Below are positions 6,954-14,986 of a stretch of 19,536 nucleotides of DNA, one piece after another; position 1 is the first letter of the stretch; each line of letters starts with the position of its first letter. Source of the stretch: Acidisphaera sp035272265 (lineage in GTDB: Bacteria > Pseudomonadota > Alphaproteobacteria > Acetobacterales > Acetobacteraceae). The notes under the pieces are model-generated. The model did not search any database. It was not told the origin of the DNA and was given only the letters and a program-made list of their open reading frames with translations. The translations under genes and the position numbers were made by a program. The DNA is taken from assembly GCA_035272265.1 (NCBI GenBank), contig DATEQV010000027.1, forward strand, positions 1 to 19,536. The letters run 5' to 3'.

Positions 6954-8879
6954 TCACCCGGGCGCAGGGGCCGGGCCCAACCCTCCGGCGGGCGGCGCGG
7001 AGCTGGGGCGGCCGGCGCTCGGGACCGAGGCGCGGCGCTGCTCGGGCGCCGGCTCGTCGACCACCTTCTTGATCACCGGCTCGCCGCGCAGCACCGTGCG
7101 GATCTCGTCGCCGCTCAGCGTCTCGTGCTCCAGCAGGCCGCGCGCGAGGCGATGCAGCTCCTCGATGTTCTCGGTCAGCAGGCGCCGCGCACGGCCGTAG
7201 GCGTTGTCGATGATGTCCTTGATCTCGCGATCGATCTCCCGCGCGGTCTCCTCGGAGACGTTCTTGTTCTGCGTCACCGAGTGACCGAGGAACACCTCCT
7301 GGCTGTTGTCGCCGTAAGCGATCATGCCGAGACGTTCGCTCATGCCCCACTCGGTGATCATCCGGCGCGCCTGGTCGGTCGCCATCTTGATGTCGCCGGC
7401 CGCACCGTTGCTGACCTTCTCGGGGCCGAAGATGATCTCTTCCGCGGCCCGCCCGCCCATCGCCATCGTCAGCTCGGCGAGCAGCTTGCTCTTGGACTTG
7501 GAATAGCGGTCGCCCTCTGGCAGGCTCATCACCAGGCCCAGCGCGCGGCCGCGCGGGATGATCGTCGCCTTGTGCACCGGGTCGCATTCCGGCTCGTGCA
7601 TGGCGCACAGCGCATGACCCGATTCGTGATACGCGGTCATGCGCTTCTCGGCCTCGCTCATCACCAGGCTGCGGCGCTCGGTGCCCATCAGCACCTTGTC
7701 CTTGGCGTTCTCGAACTCCGACATCGCGACGACGCGCTTGCCGAGCCGTGCAGCGAGCAGCGCCGCCTCGTTCACCAGGTTCGCCAGATCGGCACCCGAG
7801 AAGCCGGGCGTGCCGCGCGCGATCACCTTCGGATCGACGTCGCTCGCCAGCGGCACCTTGCGCATGTGCACGCGCAGGATCTTCTCGCGCCCGTTCACGT
7901 CCGGGTTCGGCACCACGACCTGACGGTCGAAGCGGCCGGGACGCAGCAGCGCCGGGTCGAGCACGTCGGGCCGGTTCGTCGCGGCAATCAGGATGACGCC
8001 CTCGTTGCTCTCGAAGCCGTCCATCTCGACGAGCATCTGGTTCAGCGTCTGCTCGCGCTCGTCGTTGCCGCCGCCGAGGCCGGCGCCGCGATGGCGGCCG
8101 ACCGCGTCGATCTCATCGATGAAGATGATGCACGGCGCGTTCTTCTTGCCCTGCTCGAACATGTCGCGCACGCGGCTCGCACCGACGCCGACGAACATCT
8201 CGACGAAGTCCGAACCGGAAATCGTGAAGAACGGCACGTTCGCCTCGCCCGCGATGGCGCGCGCGAGCAGCGTCTTGCCGGTGCCGGGGGGACCGACCAG
8301 CAGCACGCCCTTGGGGATCTTGCCGCCCAGGCGCTGGAACTTCTGGGGGTCCTTGAGGAACTCGACGATCTCCTGCAGCTCTGCCTTGGCCTCGTCGATG
8401 CCGGCGACGTCGTCGAAGGTGACGCGGCCCTGCTTCTCGGTCAGCATCCGGGCGCGCGACTTGCCGAAGCCCATCGCCCGGCCGCCGCCCGCCTGCATCT
8501 GGCGCATGAAGAACACCCAGACGCCGATCAGCAGCAGCATCGGGAACCAGCTGAGCAGGTAGTGCACCAGCGGCGGGTAGTCGCTGTCCTCGGGCTTGGC
8601 GACGACGCGCACGCCCTTGTCGGTCAGGCGGCTGACCAGGCTCGGGTCGTCGGGCGTGTAGGTCTGGAACGTGCGGTTGTCGCTCAGCGAGCCGGTGACG
8701 ATGTGGCCCTGGATGACGACGTCGCGCACGCGCCCGGCGTTCACGTCGGACACGAAGTCCGAATACGGCATCTGCGTCGCGCCGGTATGGCCTGCGCCGG
8801 GCTGGAACAGGTTGAACAGGACGACCAGCAGCAGGGCGATGATCACCCAGAGCGCGAGGTTGCGGCCGAAATTGCTCAT
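6954..8879 (-). CDS. ftsH: ATP-dependent zinc metalloprotease FtsH
   Basis: Membrane-bound AAA+ protease degrading unassembled or damaged membrane proteins and short-lived cytosolic regulators such as sigma-32 and LpxC in E. coli. The product is 641 residues. TM1 is near residues 9-25, followed by a periplasmic segment to about 105 and TM2 (SWFPMLLLIGVWVFFM). The AAA module has Walker A GPPGTGKT at 196-203, Walker B CIIFIDEID and the second region of homology (ATNRPDVLDPALLRPGRFDR). The zinc site is HESGH at 418-422. The C-terminus ends in a Pro/Ala-rich tail. ATG at 8879 gives the typical alphaproteobacterial start MSNFGRNLALW. The in-frame TTG at 8894 is less likely. Only weak Shine-Dalgarno bases (AAAG) precede the ATG. 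It lies 174 bases after tilS. Confidence 0.97.
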   Translation of the reverse strand: MSNFGRNLALWVIIALLLVVLFNLFQPGAGHTGATQMPYSDFVSDVNAGRVRDVVIQGHIVTGSLSDNRTFQTYTPDDPSLVSRLTDKGVRVVAKPEDSDYPPLVHYLLSWFPMLLLIGVWVFFMRQMQAGGGRAMGFGKSRARMLTEKQGRVTFDDVAGIDEAKAELQEIVEFLKDPQKFQRLGGKIPKGVLLVGPPGTGKTLLARAIAGEANVPFFTISGSDFVEMFVGVGASRVRDMFEQGKKNAPCIIFIDEIDAVGRHRGAGLGGGNDEREQTLNQMLVEMDGFESNEGVILIAATNRPDVLDPALLRPGRFDRQVVVPNPDVNGREKILRVHMRKVPLASDVDPKVIARGTPGFSGADLANLVNEAALLAARLGKRVVAMSEFENAKDKVLMGTERRSLVMSEAEKRMTAYHESGHALCAMHEPECDPVHKATIIPRGRALGLVMSLPEGDRYSKSKSKLLAELTMAMGGRAAEEIIFGPEKVSNGAAGDIKMATDQARRMITEWGMSERLGMIAYGDNSQEVFLGHSVTQNKNVSEETAREIDREIKDIIDNAYGRARRLLTENIEELHRLARGLLEHETLSGDEIRTVLRGEPVIKKVVDEPAPEQRRASVPSAGRPSSAPPAGGLGPAPAPG

Positions 8880-9053
8880 GATCTTTGACGTCAATCCTCG
8901 TTTACGGTCGAAGTCTGCCCCAACCTGGCCGAAGAACTACTTACCGGTAGCGCGATCCTTGCGCCGGGGTTTCCCAGCAAGCTTTGTTCCATCACGCGCT
9001 TCACATAGGGTGCCCGTGGCAGCCCCGCATCCCCGCCATCAGCACGGCCCTGC
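8880..9053 (-). other. Spacer between tilS and ftsH
   Basis: This 174-base gap between the tilS stop and the ftsH ATG probably holds an ftsH promoter, since ftsH is usually separately heat-inducible. I searched for sigma-70 and sigma-32/RpoH-like elements and found none that match well at correct spacing. A 33-codon open frame (8992 to 8891) fills part of it but lacks a ribosome binding site. There is no obvious terminator hairpin. Confidence 0.4.
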
Positions 9054-10229
9054 TCAGCCAACGACGAAAGCGAGGCAGGCGGCCGGCACCGGCGGATCGA
9101 ACAACACCTCGATAGTCACCGGTCCACCGTATGCGATGTGCGGAACCGCTTCCAGCACAGTCTGACGGCGCAGCGCCGGCATCGTCCGCAGCACCGAAGA
9201 CGGCAGATCGGTCAGACGCCGCATGCGCGCCGCGTCGTCGCCGAGAGGGCCGATGCGCAGTCCCGGCGGCGCCGCGCCGCGCAGGCGAAAGCGTCCGTCC
9301 CAACGCGCGCCCGCGACGGCATCGCAAGGCGGCGCCATGGCGGCCTCCTCGCGCACCAGCAGCCAGCCGGGCCCGTGGCGGCCGGCCGGCACGATCTGCA
9401 CCCCGGCGAGTGTTGCCGGCCCCGGCCGCGCGGCGAGCGCCTGAACCGCGGCGACCGGCGGAGGCAGAGCCGAGCCGCCGACGGTGCGGATCAGCGCCGA
9501 CAGCGCGTCGGCCGGCAACGGCGCGTCGGGGATGCGCGCGAAGCCCTCCGGCCGGATCGTCGCGTGCCCGGCCAGCCAGCTTGCGGCCGCCTCCTCGCGC
9601 AGCCGGCGTGCCCGGCCGGCTTCTCTCGCCGCCTCGGCCAGCGGCTCGACGGCCGCCGCGGCCGCGGGGCGCAGGCGGACGCGCAAGGCCAGGAGGTCGG
9701 CGTTGGACGGGTCCTCGATCCAGCTTCCGGGCGTCAGCAGGGCGCGCAGGCGCACCGGGTGCCACGCCAGCAAAGGCCGAAGCACGCGCACCCGCCCGGT
9801 GTGCCGCAGCGCCGGCATGCCGGCGAAGCCGTCATCGCCGGTCGCCGACAGGGCGCGGATCATCGCGGTCTCGGCCTGGTCGGCAGCGTGGTGGCCGAGC
9901 AGCAGGTCGGTGATCCCGGCCGCCGCGCAGGCGTCCTCCAGGGCGGCGAGCCGCGCCGAGCGCGCCCGCGCCGCCTGCCCCGGCCCGCGAGACAGGCCGA
10001 GATGCAAGACCCGGCTCTCGATGTCCCAGCCCGCCAGCCTCGCGGCCGTTTCCGCGGCCTCGGCGGCGGAGGCCGGGCGCAGGCCGTGATCGACGATCAG
10101 CGCCAGCAGGCGTCTGCCCTGCCGGCGCGCCCAACCGTCCGCGAGCACCGCCAGCGCGGTGCTGTCCGCGCCGCCGGAGACCCCGGCCGCCAGCACCGGG
10201 ACGGCCGGGAACGGGCCGAGACGCGACAT
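9054..10229 (-). CDS. tilS: tRNA(Ile)-lysidine synthase
   Basis: ATP-dependent enzyme that attaches lysine to C34 of the CAU-anticodon tRNA-Ile, so that it reads AUA and is charged with isoleucine. The product is 391 residues with the PP-loop SGGADS at residues 18-23 near the N-terminus, DHGLRP and GHHAADQAET motifs of the N-type ATP pyrophosphatase domain, and WIEDPSN further on. The C-terminal half is divergent. The start is uncertain. ATG at 10229 is the only start codon between the cpoB stop and the PP-loop, but it lacks a good Shine-Dalgarno. An in-frame ATG at 10319 would overlap the cpoB end by 41 bases. The gene follows cpoB by 49 bases in the same direction, consistent with read-through from the tol-pal block. 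Confidence 0.92.
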   Translation of the reverse strand: MSRLGPFPAVPVLAAGVSGGADSTALAVLADGWARRQGRRLLALIVDHGLRPASAAEAAETAARLAGWDIESRVLHLGLSRGPGQAARARSARLAALEDACAAAGITDLLLGHHAADQAETAMIRALSATGDDGFAGMPALRHTGRVRVLRPLLAWHPVRLRALLTPGSWIEDPSNADLLALRVRLRPAAAAAVEPLAEAAREAGRARRLREEAAASWLAGHATIRPEGFARIPDAPLPADALSALIRTVGGSALPPPVAAVQALAARPGPATLAGVQIVPAGRHGPGWLLVREEAAMAPPCDAVAGARWDGRFRLRGAAPPGLRIGPLGDDAARMRRLTDLPSSVLRTMPALRRQTVLEAVPHIAYGGPVTIEVLFDPPVPAACLAFVVG

Positions 10230-10278
10230 GGCCGACGCGAAGTCGGCCGCCGCCTCCGCCGGGACCGGCGGCCTGTGC

Positions 10279-11352
10279 TCAGCTGCAGGCGAAGCGGGTG
10301 CGGGCGCTGCGGACCTCATCGACGTGGCCGTTGGGGAATTCGTGCGCCATCTTCGCCAGCGTCTCGCAGGCGGCGCGCTTCTCGCCGATCGCGTTGAGCG
10401 ACCCGGCGAGCCCGAGCAGCGCCTCCTGCGCGTGGGTGCCCGACTTGGAGCGGCTGTACGCGTCGTCGAAGGCGATCGCGGCCTGGGCGTAATCGTGCTT
10501 GCCCTGCAGCGCCTGGGCCAGCAGGTACTGCGCGTCGTAGGCGCGCGGCGAGGTCCGGTTGTTCTGCAGCACCTCGCGCGCGGCTGCCTCGGCGGCCGCG
10601 TAGTCGTGGCGGGCGAGGGCCGCTTCCGCCTGCTGGATCGCGACCTCCGGCGTCCGCGGCGCCGCGCCGGCAGCCGGGGGCGCCGCCGCCGCGGCAGGCG
10701 CGGCGGGCGCAGGAGCGGCCGGGATGGTGCCGAGCGTCGACGCCTGCGGGCTATACGCCGGCGGCGCCGGCGACGGGTAGGCGGGCGCGTAGCCCGGAGG
10801 CACATACCCCGGCGGCGCGTAGCCGGGCGGCGCATAGGCCGGCGGCAGGGGTGCGGCGTAGCCCGGCACGGCGGCGCCGGCGCCGAGGCCGCTCGGGGCG
10901 GGCGTGGGTGCGGGCGCTGGCGTGGGCGCCGGCGCGGCGAGGCCGCCGCCGCCCGACTGGCCGAGGCGGAATTTCAGGTCGCCGATCTGCTTGGTGAGGT
11001 CCGCGTACTGGCGCTGCGAGGCATTCTGCAGGTCGTCCAGCTCCCCGCGCAGACGCCGCACCTCCTCCTCCAGCGCCTGGACGCGGGAGAGGAGTTGCGG
11101 GACCAGCTCGCCGCCCGCGGCCGGGGCCTGCCCGCCGCCGCCCAGGCCGAGGAATCCGCCGCCGCCACCGCCACCGCCGCCGCCGCGCGCGACCTGGTCC
11201 TGCAGCACCTGCAGCTCGTGGCTCAGCTCCAGGATCTGGTTCTGCAGCGCGATCGCGTCGCGGCTGTCCATCTGCGCCCGCGCCGGCGGCGTGCACACCG
11301 AGCCTGCCAGCAGCGCACCCACGGCTACGCAAGCGACCAGACGCTGCCTCAT
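10279..11352 (-). CDS. cpoB: Cell division coordinator CpoB (YbgF), Tol-Pal associated
   Basis: Periplasmic TolA-binding protein that in E. coli links outer membrane constriction by Tol-Pal with peptidoglycan synthesis by PBP1B. The product is 357 residues. It has a signal peptide ending ARA (about residue 26) and an N-terminal coiled coil (IALQNQILELSHELQVLQDQ, then a second helix after a glycine run). A low-complexity linker follows, with ten consecutive glycines and four PPGY-type repeats. The C-terminal tetratricopeptide-type helices (from about residue 235, for example AEAALARHDYAAAEAAAREV) end in TRFACS. ATG at 11352 has GAGG seven bases upstream; an in-frame TTG at 11358 sits too close to it. 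The linker is much longer than in E. coli. It is preceded by a terminator-like hairpin after pal. Confidence 0.9.
   Translation of the reverse strand: MRQRLVACVAVGALLAGSVCTPPARAQMDSRDAIALQNQILELSHELQVLQDQVARGGGGGGGGGGFLGLGGGGQAPAAGGELVPQLLSRVQALEEEVRRLRGELDDLQNASQRQYADLTKQIGDLKFRLGQSGGGGLAAPAPTPAPAPTPAPSGLGAGAAVPGYAAPLPPAYAPPGYAPPGYVPPGYAPAYPSPAPPAYSPQASTLGTIPAAPAPAAPAAAAAPPAAGAAPRTPEVAIQQAEAALARHDYAAAEAAAREVLQNNRTSPRAYDAQYLLAQALQGKHDYAQAAIAFDDAYSRSKSGTHAQEALLGLAGSLNAIGEKRAACETLAKMAHEFPNGHVDEVRSARTRFACS
10788..10847. repeat. Four imperfect 15-bp tandem repeats inside cpoB
   Basis: Four consecutive 15-bp units alternate between CGTAG- and CATA-type starts (for example CGTAGCCGGGCGGCG and CATAGGCCGGCGGCA). 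They encode the Pro-Pro-Gly/Ala-Tyr repeats of the CpoB linker. The unit is a multiple of three, so copy number could change without a frameshift. Confidence 0.8.
11155..11184. repeat. Trinucleotide run encoding ten glycines in cpoB
   Basis: Ten consecutive Gly codons (minus strand GGC/GGT/GGA), written on the plus strand mostly as GCC with two ACC units and one TCC. They separate the two N-terminal coiled-coil segments of CpoB. Length variation by slippage would stay in frame. Confidence 0.8.
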
Positions 11353-11371
11353 CGCCAAACCTCACTCCCGG

Positions 11372-11407
11372 AAACGAACAAGCCGCCGGCCTGTCACGGC
11401 CGGCGGC
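11372..11407 (-). terminator. Intrinsic terminator-like hairpin between pal and cpoB
   Basis: A perfect 10-bp stem, GCCGCCGGCC (11382-11391) against GGCCGGCGGC (11398-11407), with the 6-base loop TGTCAC. On the minus strand it is followed by TTGTTCGTTT, a T-rich tail for such GC-rich DNA. It lies 22 bases after the pal stop and 29 bases before the cpoB start. It could stop or attenuate transcription from pal into cpoB, or stabilise the pal mRNA 3' end. Confidence 0.6.
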
Positions 11408-11429
11408 CCGCAATCAAGCGGCGCGCGGA

Positions 11430-11906
11430 TCAGCGGACCGAGGTGATCGCATTGCGGTTCTGCGCCCAGGCTTCCTCGTTGGAGCCGAGCGCGGTCGGGC
11501 GATCCTTGCCGTAGCTGATCGTGGTCATGCGCGACCCGTCGGTGCCCTTCGCGACGAGGTAGTCGCGCGCGGCGTTGGCGCGGCGCTGGCCGAGTGCGAG
11601 GTTGTATTCCTCGGTGCCGCGCTCGTCACAGTTGCCGGCGAGCTGCACCTGGACCTGCGGATAGCGCCCCAGCCACGCCGACTGGCGATCGAGCGTGGAC
11701 TGCGCCTCCGACGAGAGCTGGGAGGAGTTGAAGGCGTAGAAGACGCGGTCGCCGACGTTCTGGACCAGATCCTCTTCGCTGCCCGGGGCCGGGCCGGACG
11801 TCGTCACCGCAGCACCTCCTCCGGTCGCGCCTCCCGTGGCGGCGGGCTGCGCGCAACCTGCCAGAAGTGCAACGGCGATCAACGCACCGAGGAGTTTCGC
11901 ATACAT
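11430..11906 (-). CDS. pal: Peptidoglycan-associated lipoprotein Pal
   Basis: Outer-membrane lipoprotein of the Tol-Pal system, anchoring the membrane to peptidoglycan and binding TolB. The product is 158 residues. The lipoprotein signal is MYAKLLGALIAVALLAGC, with lipidated Cys18 in the lipobox LAGC. A Gly/Ala/Thr-rich tether follows to about residue 43. The OmpA-like domain has Asp94 (in GNCDERGTEEYN) and Arg109 spaced exactly as in the diaminopimelate-binding pair of the family. ATG at 11906 has GAGGA ten bases upstream. It lies 161 bases after tolB, a wider gap than elsewhere in the block, and a promoter-like site is visible there, so pal may be expressed more strongly than the tolQRAB genes. 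Confidence 0.96.
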   Translation of the reverse strand: MYAKLLGALIAVALLAGCAQPAATGGATGGGAAVTTSGPAPGSEEDLVQNVGDRVFYAFNSSQLSSEAQSTLDRQSAWLGRYPQVQVQLAGNCDERGTEEYNLALGQRRANAARDYLVAKGTDGSRMTTISYGKDRPTALGSNEEAWAQNRNAITSVR

Positions 11907-11944
11907 CGTTTTGGTGTCCTCGTTTCAGAGTGACGTCGGAAAGA

Positions 11945-11989
11945 TGGCCGCGAACGGCCAACACGGCCGCACCTGCATGGAACGCAGGT
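11945..11989 (-). other. Two adjacent hairpins upstream of pal
   Basis: Hairpin one, TGGCCG-N4-CGGCCA (11945-11960), reads TTCG in the loop on the transcribed minus strand and is followed by ATCTTTCC. Hairpin two, ACCTGC-N7-GCAGGT (11971-11989), lies just upstream in the transcript. They sit in the tolB-pal spacer and may stabilise or process the mRNA, or terminate weakly after tolB. Confidence 0.45.
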
Positions 11990-12009
11990 AACCCGTTGCG
12001 TGCCGGGTG

Positions 12010-12038
12010 GCGATAGACAAGCGGATACCGGGGGTCAA
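12010..12038 (-). promoter_or_regulatory. Candidate sigma-70-type promoter for pal
   Basis: On the minus strand TTGACC (12038-12033) and TATCGC (12015-12010) are separated by exactly 17 bases. The -35 matches the consensus in five of six positions and the -10 in three. It is downstream of the tolB stop and about 100 bases upstream of the pal ATG. It would give pal its own transcript, as is known for pal in E. coli. Confidence 0.5.
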
Positions 12039-12067
12039 GCGCCCGGCTCCGATGCCGACCCCGCGCC

Positions 12068-13420
12068 TCACGCGGCCAAGGGCGACCATGCGGGATCGGA
12101 TGCGTCGGTCGGCGTCGGCACCGGACGCTCGTTGAAGCCGGTGATGTCGATGGACACGAGCCGCGTCGAATAGCCGCTGCCGCGCGAATCACGCGCGGGC
12201 GTCTCGCGCCAGAACATGATCACGCGGCCGTTGGGGCAGAACGTCGGTCCCTCGACCGCGTAGCTCTCCGACAGGATGCGCTCGCCGGTGCCGTCGGGCG
12301 CCATCACGCCGATCGCGAAGGTGGCACCCGACAGCCGCGTGAAGGCGATCAAATCTCCGCGCGGCGACCACACGGGGGTCGCGTAGCGGCCGCTGCCGAA
12401 GCTGATGCGCCGCGCCCCGCCACCGCCCGCGCCCATGATGTAGAGCTGCTGGTCGCCGCCGCGGTCGGAGTTGAACACGATCTGGCTGCCGTCCGGGCTG
12501 TAGCACGGGCTGGTGTCGATCGCGCCCGAGTTGGTCAGCCGCTGCTCGCCGCCGCCGCCCACGCCGACGGTGACGATGTCCGACCCGCCGCCGTGCGCCA
12601 CCGACATGATCACGCGCGAGCCGTCGGGGCTGAAGCGCGGCGCGAAGGTCATGCCGTCGAACTCGCCGAGCACGTGCTGCGCGCCGCTGGCGAGGTTGAA
12701 CAGGTACACGCGCGGACGGTTGTTGGCGTAGCTCATGAACGCGATCTCGTCGCGCGTCGGATGGAAGCGCGGCGTGAGCACCATGTACGAGCCGTCGGAC
12801 AGGTAGCGGTTGTTGGCGCTGTCCTGGTCCATGATCGCCAACCGCTTGGTGCGGCGGTCGCGCGGGCCGGTGTTCGACACGTACACGATGCGGGTGTCGA
12901 AGTAGCCCTTCTCGCCCAGCATCCGCTCGTAGATCACATCGGCGATGATGTGCGCGATGCGACGCCAGTTGCCGGCGCTGGTGTTGTAGGCGGTGCCTTG
13001 CAGTTGCTGGCCGGCGAGCACGTCCCACAGCCGGAACTCGACGCTCGCGCCGCCGCCGCCGGCCGCGCTGCCCGTCACCAGCGCGTGCGCGCCGGTGACC
13101 CGCCAGTTGGCGAAGTCAGGCATGCCGCCGCCGGACGCGCCGGCCTGGATGAAGCTGGAGGCCGGCAGCGGGCGGAACAGGCCGCAATTGCCGAGATCGT
13201 CGCGCACCACCTGCGAGATCTGCGCGCCGAGATCGCCGCCGAGATCGGGGATGGCGATCGGGATCGGATCGGTACGCGCGCGGTTGACGTCGATCACCGC
13301 CTGCCCGGTGTCGGTGGTGCCCTGCGCGAGCCCGCGCGGCGGCGCCAGCATCCATGCGGTGCCGGCGACACCTGCCGCGATCAGCCCGCGTCGCGTCAGA
13401 AAACGGTTGGTCTCGATCAT
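12068..13420 (-). CDS. tolB: Tol-Pal system protein TolB
   Basis: Periplasmic beta-propeller protein that binds Pal and TolA and is released during outer-membrane constriction. The product is 450 residues: a signal peptide, then an alpha/beta domain (residues about 40-165), then propeller blades with recurring motifs such as RFSPDGSRVIMS, SPDGSQIVFNSDRGG and PVWSPRGDLIAFT. The N-terminus contains TRRGLIAAG before a hydrophobic stretch ending GLAQG, resembling a twin-arginine signal. The start ATG is at 13420, with GGAG six bases upstream. One base separates it from the TAG of tolA, so the genes are tightly coupled. Confidence 0.96.
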   Translation of the reverse strand: MIETNRFLTRRGLIAAGVAGTAWMLAPPRGLAQGTTDTGQAVIDVNRARTDPIPIAIPDLGGDLGAQISQVVRDDLGNCGLFRPLPASSFIQAGASGGGMPDFANWRVTGAHALVTGSAAGGGGASVEFRLWDVLAGQQLQGTAYNTSAGNWRRIAHIIADVIYERMLGEKGYFDTRIVYVSNTGPRDRRTKRLAIMDQDSANNRYLSDGSYMVLTPRFHPTRDEIAFMSYANNRPRVYLFNLASGAQHVLGEFDGMTFAPRFSPDGSRVIMSVAHGGGSDIVTVGVGGGGEQRLTNSGAIDTSPCYSPDGSQIVFNSDRGGDQQLYIMGAGGGGARRISFGSGRYATPVWSPRGDLIAFTRLSGATFAIGVMAPDGTGERILSESYAVEGPTFCPNGRVIMFWRETPARDSRGSGYSTRLVSIDITGFNERPVPTPTDASDPAWSPLAA

Positions 13421-13421
13421 C

Positions 13422-14408
13422 CTACTCTCCGGGCCTGAAGCGGAACGTGAACTGCTGGACCTGCCCCGCCATCGTGTGCGGCAGCGGCAGGTTGGCGCAG
13501 CGCGGGTCCAGCACGGCGTCGATCGCGCGGCGGGCGAAGGCGTAGAAGGTCGGGTTGGATAGCCGCCCCTGATCCTCGGGTGCCACGTCCGCCACGCGCG
13601 CCACGCCGGTCTCGTCGACCGTGACTTTCAACAGCACCTGGAACGTCATCACGTCGCGCGCGCCGGCGTCGTACGTCCAGCAGCGGCGCACTTCCGAGCC
13701 GATCGCACCGGCCTCCGCCGAGCTGAGCCTCGACGTCGAATCGCCCTGCGGACTGCCGCCGGCGTTCGGCGCGCCGCCCTGCGGGGGATTGGCGCGCGCG
13801 ACGCGCGGACGGGTCTCGCGTTGCAGGGCGCGCAGCTTCTCCAGCGTCGCGAGCAATTCCGTGCTCTCCGGCGCCGTGTTCGTCGTCGGGCGCGGCTGGT
13901 TGTTCGGCGCCGGCCTCGCCTGGGGCGGCGGCGGGGTCGGGCTCGGCGGCGTCGGCGCGTGCACCTGCGCCTGCTGCTGCGGCGGGGTCGGCGGCGCGGG
14001 CGGCGGCGGCGGCGTCGGGATGGTCGACGGCGCGGGCGTGGTCTCGACCGGCGGCGTCGTCGACTGGGCGCGGCTGCGCGAGGTCGGCGGCGGCGGCGGC
14101 GCCGGAGGGGGCGGCGGTGGTGGCGGCGGCGGCTCCGGCGGCAGCGGCAAGGGCGGCTCGGGCGCGGGCGGCTGGTCCTGCGTCGTCGGCAGCGGCTGCG
14201 GCGCGGGCACCGGGCCGGGGGCGACCGACTTGATCGGCGGCAGGTTGCCCGGCCCTTCGAACACCATCGCGACCGTCCGCTCCTGCGGCTCCGGCGGCGG
14301 CGATGACGGCAAGCCGAACAGCAGCAGCGCGATCACCAGAACGTGGACCGCGGTGGAGATCACCGCACCGCGGCGCAGTCCTCGCGTCAGCAGGCGACGT
14401 CGCGCCAT
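13422..14408 (-). CDS. tolA: Tol-Pal inner-membrane linker TolA
   Basis: Trans-periplasmic linker energised by TolQR that contacts TolB-Pal and CpoB. The product is 328 residues. A single N-terminal membrane segment (GAVISTAVHVLVIALLLFGL, about 14-33) contains the conserved Ser/His pattern that contacts TolQR. The middle (about residues 50-175) is dominated by proline, with ten prolines in a row at one point, instead of the Ala/Lys/Glu helix of E. coli. A short helical stretch (ELLATLEKLRALQRETRP) follows. The C-terminal domain is TolA/TonB-like (RRCWTYDAGARD, LLKVTVDETGVARVADV and a pair of cysteines). ATG at 14408 has no strong Shine-Dalgarno. It is 29 bases after tolR and one base before tolB. 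Confidence 0.93.
   Translation of the reverse strand: MARRRLLTRGLRRGAVISTAVHVLVIALLLFGLPSSPPPEPQERTVAMVFEGPGNLPPIKSVAPGPVPAPQPLPTTQDQPPAPEPPLPLPPEPPPPPPPPPPAPPPPPTSRSRAQSTTPPVETTPAPSTIPTPPPPPAPPTPPQQQAQVHAPTPPSPTPPPPQARPAPNNQPRPTTNTAPESTELLATLEKLRALQRETRPRVARANPPQGGAPNAGGSPQGDSTSRLSSAEAGAIGSEVRRCWTYDAGARDVMTFQVLLKVTVDETGVARVADVAPEDQGRLSNPTFYAFARRAIDAVLDPRCANLPLPHTMAGQVQQFTFRFRPGE
14086..14132. repeat. GGC/GGN trinucleotide tract encoding poly-proline in tolA
   Basis: A run of mostly GGC triplets on the plus strand, interrupted by GCC and GAGGG units, encodes two proline runs separated by one alanine in TolA. It is low-complexity and in frame, so slippage would only change spacer length. Confidence 0.7.
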
Positions 14409-14437
14409 GCAGCTTCACGGCCCTGTGCGTGCCGGCG

Positions 14438-14985
<548 letters not shown>

Positions 14986-14986
<1 letters not shown>

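Noticed and set aside
6741..8888. 715-codon plus-strand open frame opposite ftsH
   Set aside because: Antisense shadow of ftsH; low-complexity Ala/Arg/His/Asp composition and no domain signal.
8891..8992. A 33-codon minus-strand ORF (starts MEQSLLGNPGARIALPV) ending 11 bases before the ftsH ATG, whose TGA overlaps an in-frame TTG of ftsH
   Set aside because: No convincing ribosome binding site and no recognisable sequence; conserved FtsH N-termini begin at the ATG (MSNFGRN), so the TTGA overlap is likely coincidental.
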